In this document: piece after piece, positions 16,861 through 25,385 of the stretch | How the letters are laid out: every line of letters begins with the position of its first letter | Position numbering within the stretch: position 1 is the first letter of the stretch | Origin: Bacteroidota bacterium | GTDB taxonomy: Bacteria; Bacteroidota; Bacteroidia; Chitinophagales; Chitinophagaceae | Length of the DNA stretch: 37,549 nt | Reading direction: 5' to 3' | Assembly (NCBI GenBank): GCA_030706635.1 | Contig: JAUZOD010000040.1 | Coordinates: 1-37,549 of the forward strand | Position numbers and translations under genes: made by a program | Notes under the pieces: generated by a model | The model's input: the letters and a program-made list of their open reading frames with translations, nothing else | Told to the model about the DNA's origin: nothing | The model's database searches: none

Positions 16861-19800
16861 TTATTGAATAACCATTGTACTGTCGTTATTCCTGACCAGT
16901 ACATAGGCTTGCTTTTTTTGAATCGTCAAACCCCGGATATGTCTAACCTGTCCTTTAATTTGTAGCCCATTGATTGATTCAACGGAAAATTTGCCACCCC
17001 CCTTATTTAACAGTATCGTACCATAATCCGCATCATATCTTCCCATCTGAATATTATTATCATAATAATTCCCAACTAAAAGTATATCCGGGAGGCTATC
17101 GTGATTTGCATCGATAACCAATGCATCTCTATACGAAGTGAGTTGCGCCTGCCAGGGAAGCGCCTGCGTGGAAAAATTCATCTTACCGTCATTTATCAGA
17201 ACGGCATTCGCAAAATAGTCAGCCTGCAAAACAACAGAATTTTTCAGGTTTTCTTCCCCAAAAATCTCATTCAGACTGGCCTTGGCAAAATCTGCAGCAT
17301 ACAAATATTTTTTTCTCAGGTTGGGTAGTTGCTTTTGCAATTCATCCTTGGTTGCAAAGGGTATTTCATTGCCTCCCAGGTAATAGGTAAGAATCTGTTC
17401 TTTGGTGCCGTTTTTGTCAAAATCATTATAATAGAGCTTCACGGGTTCGCCAGCAGAAGCCTTTAAGCGGCTGTTGAGCCCGAGATTTCCGGCAATGAGA
17501 TCGATATCCCCGTCTCCGTCAATATCACAAGGCAGAAGAAAATTCCACCATCCTTTTTTATCCGACAAAATTTTCTTTGTAAATACGCCCCTGTTGTTCA
17601 TGTAGGCAATAAGGCCGCCCCATTCCAGACTGACCAACAAATCGGGATCACCATTTTTATCCAGGTCAAACCAACAGGCCTGTGTTACAAATCCGATATG
17701 GCCCAGATCGCCCGCATATCTATCCGTGACATTTATGAATTTGCCATGTCCGTCGTTCTGCAGCAGATAAGATTGTGGAATTTGCCCATAGGCCCAGGGA
17801 ACAGATCTTCCGCCAATGAATAAATCGGGATAACCATCCCGGTTAAAATCGCAGGCCTGAACGCAGGAGGCATTTACAAACAGATCCCCAAACGGGTTAG
17901 GTTCTTTTGAAAAGTTTCCTTTTCCGTCATTCAGGTAAACCCGTGGCGTGAGCATTGGATCCTTTCCATAGAATTCATTCCCTCCGCTGGCTACAACCAG
18001 GTCCGGATGACCATCTCCATTTACGTCGGCCGTGCAGGCTGCCACATCTTCGTATGTACTGTCGTTGTCCAGATCGGTCTCGGAATTCCTGCTGAACTTT
18101 CCTTTTCCGTTCTGCAAAAAGACCACGCTTTTTTTCCATTTGGAAGATCCTATAAATACATCGTCCAATCCATCGTGATTGAAATCGGCAACAACAAGCG
18201 CCGGACCTTCGGTAGAAATCATATGCGGAATCAGCAGTTCCCGGTCGAATTCGTGAAAATCATTCTCCTCATGTTTGTGTAAAAGGCCGGTTGAAGCGGT
18301 TATGTCTTTCATAGGCCGGGTCGGATTTTTCCAGTACCCTGTAATATTTGCGTAATTGAACTTAGGTAAACCCTTTGCATACTGGAAGGTTATTCTTGAA
18401 TTAACAGGCTTCAGGGTTATGGCCTGAAAGCTGTTATCAGGCCATACTAAAAAAGCTGAATCGATTTGCGTTCCCACCAATCCGATATGCATCGGAATCT
18501 CCATGCTGGATAGAAAACCCCTGACCGGGAATTTCTCATAGGTCCGGATGCCGTGATTCGCAAACAGGATAATTTTGGAACCTATGGCATTAACGTTTTG
18601 AGATGGGCCTTTGAGCACAAGCTCAACATAGGGCTTGTCCTTTTTATCGTTGCTCTTATTTTCATACAACAAGGAAGCTGCATCTATATTATTGACCAGA
18701 ACATCCAGATCTCCGTCATTGTCAAAATCTGCGTAGACAGATCCATTTGAAAAGGTCTTTTTATCATTTTCAATTTCCGATTCCAGGTCTTCAAATTTCA
18801 GTTCGTTGTTATTCCGAAAAAATTTGTTTGGTATTTTGATTTCAGGAAACTTATCCAGCAGGGCTCGATCTTTTTTGCTTATGGTGCTTATAGCCATTCG
18901 TTCCTGAATTTCCTGACTGGAGGCGTAGTTAATGAAATCAATATCATTCAGTCTTTTGGGAATACCGTTTGAGATGAACAAATCTTTTACCCCATCATTA
19001 TCAAAGTCAAACCAGAGTGGCGACCAGGTCCAATCGGTTGCAGCCACACCCGCATACAGTCCGATCTCACTGAAATGACCGTTTCTCCTGTTAAGTTGCA
19101 GATTGTTCCGGGTGTACTGATAATTGTAGCCATAGCCAAGTTTCATATTAAATATATCCCAGGTGCTTTCCCCTTCCGACCTTTTTAATACATACGGATC
19201 ATACGGCAGCATATCTACAGACATCACTTCCGGATAGCCATCGTTATTGATATCCGCTACATCCACCCCCATGGTATACTGGCTTGTATGCATCATCTGA
19301 TCATTCAATTCGTCTTTGAACGTGCCATTATGCTGATTGATGTAGAGGTAATCGTTTTCGTGAAAGTCATTCCCGACGTACAGGTCCGGATATCCGTCCA
19401 GGTTAATATCCGAAGCGGCAATACCCAATCCATATCCGATAATGGAACTGTGTATGCCGGATTCCCTGGTGACGTCTGTGAATTTTCCATTGCCATTGTT
19501 TCTGTACAGGCGATCGCCAGACAAAGGGTTGAACGTTGCCAGGTTTTTATCGCGGGGTCCAAATGTGCCGTTCTGATGGATGGAATGATTTAGTAAATAC
19601 ATATCCAGATCCCCATCCAGGTCATAGTCGAAAAAAAGCGCCTGGGTGCTGAATCCTGAAAAATCCAGCCCGTATTCCTTAATCTCATCTTTGTAATGTG
19701 GAACACCCTGTTTATCGATTCCCTGGCATATTAAAAGCTGATTATGGCTTTGGAGCTTTTCCAGATTGCCTACTCTGCAGATGTAGATATCCAGCAAACC

Positions 19801-20196
19801 GTCGTTGTTAATGTCCACAACGGATATGCCGGTAGACCATCCGCCATCTTCGGGGATCTGTGCTTCTGCCGTAACATCCCTGAATTTCAAATTGCCCTGA
19901 TTAAGATACATTTTGTCGTCTGTCTGATTCGCTGCAAAAAACACATCAATCAGTCCATCGTTGTTGAAATCACCTACGCCTATCCCGCCTCCGTTGTAGT
20001 AATACATGTAATTAAATACATTGAATTCGGACGTGGGTGTCAGCTTATTAATAAAATCGAGACCCGTCCTGGAATTCTCAAGTACTTCGAACGCAACGAC
20101 CTTCTTTTTGGAGGAATGATCGCGGCAGCCCAGCAGCAGGATTATAGGAATGAATAATATTTTGAGCCGCACCTCAGCTCTGCGATCCTGAATCAT
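16861..20196 (-). CDS. VCBS/FG-GAP repeat lipoprotein with ASPIC-UnbV domain (1)
   Basis: A 1111-residue lipoprotein: hydrophobic signal and lipobox LLLGC (Cys24 from the ATG; a GTG at residue 9 is an alternative start). I count about 14 Asp-rich loops of the type DxNxDGxxD (for example DFNNDGLIDVF, DINNDGLLDIY, DVNGDGHPDLV), the calcium-binding turns of FG-GAP/VCBS beta-propeller blades. An ASPIC/UnbV-like segment around residues 530-610 (GSKIILFANHG, VRGFLSS, FLVWPDNSF) separates two propellers. It shares its domain order with the adjacent paralogue, 24 bp upstream. Its position after susC/susD suggests a cell-surface binding role; the ligand is unknown. Confidence 0.85.
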   Translation of the reverse strand: MIQDRRAEVRLKILFIPIILLLGCRDHSSKKKVVAFEVLENSRTGLDFINKLTPTSEFNVFNYMYYYNGGGIGVGDFNNDGLIDVFFAANQTDDKMYLNQGNLKFRDVTAEAQIPEDGGWSTGISVVDINNDGLLDIYICRVGNLEKLQSHNQLLICQGIDKQGVPHYKDEIKEYGLDFSGFSTQALFFDYDLDGDLDMYLLNHSIHQNGTFGPRDKNLATFNPLSGDRLYRNNGNGKFTDVTRESGIHSSIIGYGLGIAASDINLDGYPDLYVGNDFHENDYLYINQHNGTFKDELNDQMMHTSQYTMGVDVADINNDGYPEVMSVDMLPYDPYVLKRSEGESTWDIFNMKLGYGYNYQYTRNNLQLNRRNGHFSEIGLYAGVAATDWTWSPLWFDFDNDGVKDLFISNGIPKRLNDIDFINYASSQEIQERMAISTISKKDRALLDKFPEIKIPNKFFRNNNELKFEDLESEIENDKKTFSNGSVYADFDNDGDLDVLVNNIDAASLLYENKSNDKKDKPYVELVLKGPSQNVNAIGSKIILFANHGIRTYEKFPVRGFLSSMEIPMHIGLVGTQIDSAFLVWPDNSFQAITLKPVNSRITFQYAKGLPKFNYANITGYWKNPTRPMKDITASTGLLHKHEENDFHEFDRELLIPHMISTEGPALVVADFNHDGLDDVFIGSSKWKKSVVFLQNGKGKFSRNSETDLDNDSTYEDVAACTADVNGDGHPDLVVASGGNEFYGKDPMLTPRVYLNDGKGNFSKEPNPFGDLFVNASCVQACDFNRDGYPDLFIGGRSVPWAYGQIPQSYLLQNDGHGKFINVTDRYAGDLGHIGFVTQACWFDLDKNGDPDLLVSLEWGGLIAYMNNRGVFTKKILSDKKGWWNFLLPCDIDGDGDIDLIAGNLGLNSRLKASAGEPVKLYYNDFDKNGTKEQILTYYLGGNEIPFATKDELQKQLPNLRKKYLYAADFAKASLNEIFGEENLKNSVVLQADYFANAVLINDGKMNFSTQALPWQAQLTSYRDALVIDANHDSLPDILLVGNYYDNNIQMGRYDADYGTILLNKGGGKFSVESINGLQIKGQVRHIRGLTIQKKQAYVLVRNNDSTMVIQ

Positions 20197-20220
20197 AGTC
20201 TAATCATTGAAAATTTATGA

Positions 20221-23200
20221 TCATTTCCGGGCAAGCTGATTGAACAAATTGGATCGTTTATTGACCTGATACAGAAGCGGATAGCTGTCATTTACAAGAA
20301 ACAAAAAATAATCTGCGGACCTACCGGGTATTTCCACAATATCCCGGGTTTGGCCGCCTACGTGCAAACCAGATTGGTTCTGCGGAAGCCAGGCAAAATT
20401 TCCCTTACCGTCGTTTAACAATATATCTCCAAAGCTGGCATCCAGTCTCGCAAACTGCGGAAGAAATCCAAAATCGTTCCCACCGATAATTAAATCCAAA
20501 TTCCCATCTCCGTTAATATCTCCGCAATGAATTGCATTTACGGAAGAAAGCTGAACCATCTGAGGTAGTTTTTGGATTTTAAACTGACCGTTCCCCTCGT
20601 TGATCGCCACTATGGAGCTGCAATAATTAAATTGCTTTACCACCGAAGCACTAAGCAGCTTGGGAGAGAACAACTCCTGAATTGTTTTCCTGGCATAATC
20701 GGCATGTTTAAGATTTTGTTTCTTTAAGGAAGGCAGCTGGGTCTCCATATCCTTTTTCAGGAATACAGGCATATCCTTTCCCTGAATCGTTCTGGTGAGG
20801 ATATTATCCATGTTCCCATTATCATCAAAATCATTAACCCATAATTTTACCGGGTTTGCCGAATCCGGATGCAGATAGAAATTTTCACCGATATTACCCA
20901 AAATCAGATCGGGTTTACCATCCGCATTTATGTCTGCTACTGCTACCGTTTCCCACCAGCCCAACAAACCGGCAAGATTGGTTTTTATTTCCTCAAAATG
21001 ATCCCCTTTAAAGGAAAAAATCCTGGGGGCCATCCATTCCCCGGCTATGACCAGCTCTTTTTCTTTATCCCCGGTAACATCTGCCCATACAGCACCGGTT
21101 ACCATGCCAATCCTGGCGATATCCGGATTTTTTGTTTCGGCAATATCCCTGAAATGTCCATGCCCATCATTAACATATAAAAAACTCCGGGGAGATGACC
21201 CGTATTCTCTCGGCACACTCCGGCCCCCAACAAAAAGGTCCGCAAACCCATCGCCATTAAAATCGCCGGCAACAGCAACCCCGGTATTTGCCCCGTCCAG
21301 GTTATTGGGAAAAGCCTCTGCATCAATGGTGAAGTTCCCTTTTCCATCATTCTTAAATAAACGAAACTGCATTTGCCTGCTCATAGGGGGGCTGTCATTC
21401 CCTCCTGGGCCTACAAACAGATCCAGATCGCCGTCATGGTCTGCGTCAAAAAGTAGAACAGCCTCATCCTCAAAATCTCCAAATTGATCAAAGGCAGGTT
21501 CCGATTTTTTTACAAATCCACCTTCACGGGTTTGCAAATACAGTTGGCCCGCATGTCCTTTCGTGCCTCCGATATAGACGTCAGCCAATCCGTCTCCGTT
21601 CACATCTCCAACACTGGCCTTAGGACCTTCCCGGGAAAGCATTTTCGGCAAATTGTGTTCATAGTAGAAATCTATATTCTCATCTTCCTGATGCTTTTCA
21701 AAACTGTTCTTTACGACATTCAGCAACCATTGAGACGAATCATTCTTCTTTAATTCAGGTATATGTTCCTTTTCATCATCTTGCACTAGGGTATGCGTCT
21801 TATTTATTTCAGGCCGAATGAGTTTTATATACGACCGGTTGGGCCATACAATGATCGCTGAATCAACCTGAGCTATTTTACCCAAACCAATTATCTGCTT
21901 ATAATCTACACAGGATTGAAAGCCCCTGCTGGGTACCACTTCACGGGATAACACCTGACCATTGGCGTAAATTTTTATCTTGCTTCCTATGGCAAACGTA
22001 TTCTTATCCTTTCCTTTTAAGGAAACGCCTATATAATTATTCCCGTTGAGTTCGCGCGCATTATTCTTATAGACAAAGGCGACTCCATTTTCATTATTGA
22101 TGACCAAATCAAGGTCGCCGTCATTGTCCAAATCACCATAAGCGGCTCCATTTGAAAAAGATTTTTGTGTGAAACCCCAGTCAATTCCGACATCAGAAAA
22201 TCGAAGGTCTCCCATATTTCTGTAGGCCTTATGCAACATCGGCGTAACGGGCACCTTTTTTAATATCTGGTCGATCCCTTCCTTCTTTCCATCCAATACC
22301 ATTTTCTGAATTACATCGTTGGCAAAATAATTCATGAAATCAAGGTTGGTGACATCCTTATTTACTCCATTGCAAACATATATATCATTATAGCCATCGT
22401 TATCCATATCAAACATCAATGCACCCCAGCTCCAGTCTGTAGCCGACACTCCGCTGTAATCTGCAATATCCAAAAACTTACCATTACGGTTATTTAACTG
22501 CAGGCAATTTTTCATATACTGATTGTAAAACCCTGCCTTGACTTTGGCATTGTACAAGTCAATATTGTCAAAGGCACCCAGCGTTTTTAACCGGTAATCG
22601 TCACCTGGTAACATATCCGTTGTAAATATTTCAGGATAGCCATCATTGTTGATGTCCGCAATATCTGCGCCCATGGATGAAAAGCTGGTGTGACCAAACC
22701 AGTTCTCCAGTTCGTCTTTAAATGTGCCGTCTCTCTGATTAATGTATAAATAATCCCGCTCATAGGAATCATTGCTGACAAAAACATCGGGATATCCATC
22801 TCCATTAATATCACCGACTGAAACACCGAGGCCAAAGCTCACCAGGCTGCCATGAATACCTGCTTTTTGCGTCACCTCCGTAAAATGTCCATTATCATTC
22901 CGGTACAGATGATCGCCACCCCCTTTCAGGAAGTTGGCTACCGGCCAGTCTGCGTCTGGAAGATCCCGCCTGTTTGAATTGTTTAACGTGTTGACGGGTA
23001 TCGGACTGTTATTGATCATGAAGCAGTCCAGATCGCCATCATTATCATAATCAAAAAAAGAAACCTGTGTGGTATACGCAGATATATCCAGGCCGTATTG
23101 AGTCGCAGACTCCGTGAATGTTAAATCATGATTATTGATATACAACTTATTCTTCCGGTTGCCATCGCTCATATGGCCGGAATTACAGACGTAGATATCC

Positions 23201-23586
23201 AACCAGCCATCATGATTAATATCCACAAAAACTACGCCCGTGCTCCACATGCTATCCTGTTTAAAGCCTGCCCTGTCAGTTATATCATCAAATTTGAAGT
23301 TACCCTTATTGAGGTACAGCTTATTGCTGCCCATGTTTGAGGTAAGGAATACATCCGCAAGACCATCATTGTTTATATCCCCGATGGCCACCCCGCCCCC
23401 ATTATAAAAATTCCTGAATAAAAAGCTGTTATCGCGCTTACCATCTTTCACATTGTTTTCAAAACGGATCCCCGTGTTTTCCATTAATTGAAATAAGGAA
23501 CGATCTTTTGCCACGTGGTTACAGGCGCAGCAAAAAAGGAGTTCCAACAATGAAATCTGAATGGCCATTCTAATTACTGCGCTCAT
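20221..23586 (-). CDS. VCBS/FG-GAP repeat lipoprotein with ASPIC-UnbV domain (2)
   Basis: A 1121-residue lipoprotein with lipobox LFCCAC. The start could be the ATG at 23586 or the one six codons later. It has about 14 calcium-binding loops (DINNDGLADVF, DINHDGWLDIY, DINGDGYPDVF, DLDNDGDLDLV, DFNGDGFADLF and others) in the same order as the downstream paralogue, and the same central ASPIC/UnbV-like stretch (GSKIKIYANG, VPSRGFQS, AIIVWPNRSY). The two proteins are therefore an old tandem duplication. A strong hairpin separates this gene from susD, so the VCBS genes may be expressed at a lower level than susCD. Ligand and function are unknown. Confidence 0.87.
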   Translation of the reverse strand: MSAVIRMAIQISLLELLFCCACNHVAKDRSLFQLMENTGIRFENNVKDGKRDNSFLFRNFYNGGGVAIGDINNDGLADVFLTSNMGSNKLYLNKGNFKFDDITDRAGFKQDSMWSTGVVFVDINHDGWLDIYVCNSGHMSDGNRKNKLYINNHDLTFTESATQYGLDISAYTTQVSFFDYDNDGDLDCFMINNSPIPVNTLNNSNRRDLPDADWPVANFLKGGGDHLYRNDNGHFTEVTQKAGIHGSLVSFGLGVSVGDINGDGYPDVFVSNDSYERDYLYINQRDGTFKDELENWFGHTSFSSMGADIADINNDGYPEIFTTDMLPGDDYRLKTLGAFDNIDLYNAKVKAGFYNQYMKNCLQLNNRNGKFLDIADYSGVSATDWSWGALMFDMDNDGYNDIYVCNGVNKDVTNLDFMNYFANDVIQKMVLDGKKEGIDQILKKVPVTPMLHKAYRNMGDLRFSDVGIDWGFTQKSFSNGAAYGDLDNDGDLDLVINNENGVAFVYKNNARELNGNNYIGVSLKGKDKNTFAIGSKIKIYANGQVLSREVVPSRGFQSCVDYKQIIGLGKIAQVDSAIIVWPNRSYIKLIRPEINKTHTLVQDDEKEHIPELKKNDSSQWLLNVVKNSFEKHQEDENIDFYYEHNLPKMLSREGPKASVGDVNGDGLADVYIGGTKGHAGQLYLQTREGGFVKKSEPAFDQFGDFEDEAVLLFDADHDGDLDLFVGPGGNDSPPMSRQMQFRLFKNDGKGNFTIDAEAFPNNLDGANTGVAVAGDFNGDGFADLFVGGRSVPREYGSSPRSFLYVNDGHGHFRDIAETKNPDIARIGMVTGAVWADVTGDKEKELVIAGEWMAPRIFSFKGDHFEEIKTNLAGLLGWWETVAVADINADGKPDLILGNIGENFYLHPDSANPVKLWVNDFDDNGNMDNILTRTIQGKDMPVFLKKDMETQLPSLKKQNLKHADYARKTIQELFSPKLLSASVVKQFNYCSSIVAINEGNGQFKIQKLPQMVQLSSVNAIHCGDINGDGNLDLIIGGNDFGFLPQFARLDASFGDILLNDGKGNFAWLPQNQSGLHVGGQTRDIVEIPGRSADYFLFLVNDSYPLLYQVNKRSNLFNQLARK

Positions 23587-23649
23587 GCTTCGCGATATTT
23601 ACAGATGTTGAAATTTGAGGTACCCGGAATACCGCAATCTTAAAATTAC

Positions 23650-23679
23650 AAAAGGCTATTATAAAAATAATAGCCTTTT
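23650..23679 (-). terminator. Perfect hairpin between susD and the VCBS genes
   Basis: A 13-bp perfect stem (AAAAGGCTATTAT / ATAATAGCCTTTT) with a 4-nt loop. On the minus strand it ends in TTTTG and lies 21 bp after the susD stop. It may be a full terminator or a partial one that sets the expression ratio. Confidence 0.75.
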
Positions 23680-23700
23680 AATAAATCAGTACCTTAACGA

Positions 23701-25359
23701 TTATTGGTAACCGGGATTTTGTATCAAATTCGGGTTGGCCGCCAAAGCAGGACTGGCTATAGGATATACGAGAAATGTGGAAGTAGCATCCGCATTTTTA
23801 TACGCCCAGGCATTAAGAAAAACGCCAAAGCGGATCAGGTCTGTTCTTCTGACACATTCCCAATAAAGTTCCCTTCCTCTTTCTGCCAGCAGGGTAGTAG
23901 GATCATACACATCGGATGTATTTACCAAAGGCATTGTGGTCAATGGATTGGCGCCCCGTGCAGCTCTTAGCTCATTAACCAGGGCTAAAGCGCCCGCATT
24001 ATCTGCTGATGCAGCACGCATTTTCGCCTCGGCAACCATCAGCACAACATCAGGATATCTGAAAAGCATCAGCCAGTTTCCCGCAGTGTTGTAACTTGTT
24101 ACGCCCTGTGTATAATCGGGCGGATATTTAATAACACGTATACCGGTAATTTCAAGGGTCGCCGGGTCATTCTCTTTTAAGTTGGCGGCCATATTAGGAA
24201 GAAAAATCATCAGATTATTCTTCCTGTCATAAATTTTTGCCCCGTGTTCATTATACTGCTGTCCGATGAGGAGTCCGGGCCTGACGCCTGACATATCCGT
24301 GCATCCTTCGTAAAATCTGCCCCCGATTCTTCTGTCTTTTAATAAAGTATCTGCCGCTGTTTCGGTGATGGGCACATCGTTCACTGCAAAAGAATTATAA
24401 AACTGGGCAGTGGTGGCAAACCCATTCCATCCCGCCTGCGGGTTTAATGGCGTATATTGGTTATAGTGCAATGTGGGCCACCACCTATTCTGTATACCGG
24501 TATTGTTGGCAGTTACTCCGGCCGTATTCGGACAGGCAAATATGGCTTCTTTAGAACCGGAATTAGAGGGATTGAAATTATCAAAATAATTAGAACTGTA
24601 AGAATACTTTCCGCTAGTCATGATGGCAGTACCCAAAGTGATCACCTGCTGCATATCCGCATCATCAAATGTCGGGCTTGCTCTGTTCAGGAATGCTCCG
24701 CGATTGAGATAGGTTTTCATAAGCAACATCCTGGCGGCATCCGGATTAGCCTGGGAAATGCTGTTACCGGCATCAAGTTGCGGCAAAATCTCCGTCAGTT
24801 CGCTGATGATGAACTGCACTGCACTGTCACCACGATATACTTTTGGTGCGTTTAAAAGATTGTCGCCGGGATTCCTGAACGGGAACTGGCCAAACAAATC
24901 TAATAACTGATAAAGGGATAACGCCCTTAAGAACCTGGCCTCTGCTGCCTGTTCAACCGTCGGATTAAAGGTCAATACGTTCGTTGCGTCAAAATTGATC
25001 TTGTTCAAATCATTCCAGGTATTAATAAATTTTTGGTCGCCATCATCCACGGGCCAGTTGTGCTGATGCAAACCACGCCACTCTCCGTTATCATCCCAGT
25101 CTGTAGCGCGGGTAGGAACCACGGACTCATCTCCGGACACATCCTCCAACGGGCTGACGTCGCCTCCGATATCCGAATAAGGTCCTCCTACGTCATTGTA
25201 GGCCGTTTTAAGGAATAACGACGCATTAAAAGCATTGGCTGCATCCTTAGGCGTCAGGGTTCCTTTCAATTTTTGATCTAGTTTAGTGCACCCGATACCA
25301 ATGGCAGACACGGTAACAAAAAACAGTGTCGCCATTTTAAGATATCTATATCTGTTCAT
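23701..25359 (-). CDS. SusD/RagB family nutrient-binding lipoprotein
   Basis: A 552-residue SusD homologue. I choose the ATG at 25359 (MNRYRYLKMATLFFVTV) because it gives a standard signal peptide with lipobox IGIGC; an in-frame ATG lies eight codons upstream. Family features are the N-terminal TPR-like helices (EARFLRALSLYQLLDLFGQFPF), RMLLMKTYLNRGAFL and the C-terminal WLMLFRYPDVVLMVAEAKMRA ... ALALVNELRAARGANPL ... ERGRELYWECVRRTDLIRFG. It would lie on the cell surface and cap the SusC channel, delivering a glycan, peptide or other oligomer. susC is 26 bp upstream. The substrate cannot be deduced. Confidence 0.95.
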   Translation of the reverse strand: MNRYRYLKMATLFFVTVSAIGIGCTKLDQKLKGTLTPKDAANAFNASLFLKTAYNDVGGPYSDIGGDVSPLEDVSGDESVVPTRATDWDDNGEWRGLHQHNWPVDDGDQKFINTWNDLNKINFDATNVLTFNPTVEQAAEARFLRALSLYQLLDLFGQFPFRNPGDNLLNAPKVYRGDSAVQFIISELTEILPQLDAGNSISQANPDAARMLLMKTYLNRGAFLNRASPTFDDADMQQVITLGTAIMTSGKYSYSSNYFDNFNPSNSGSKEAIFACPNTAGVTANNTGIQNRWWPTLHYNQYTPLNPQAGWNGFATTAQFYNSFAVNDVPITETAADTLLKDRRIGGRFYEGCTDMSGVRPGLLIGQQYNEHGAKIYDRKNNLMIFLPNMAANLKENDPATLEITGIRVIKYPPDYTQGVTSYNTAGNWLMLFRYPDVVLMVAEAKMRAASADNAGALALVNELRAARGANPLTTMPLVNTSDVYDPTTLLAERGRELYWECVRRTDLIRFGVFLNAWAYKNADATSTFLVYPIASPALAANPNLIQNPGYQ

Positions 25360-25385
25360 ACAATTAAATTTATAAATTATCATTT

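Noticed and set aside
19288-23340. Long plus-strand open frames inside the VCBS genes
   Set aside because: They mirror the repeated Asp-rich codons of the real genes and show no independent domain.
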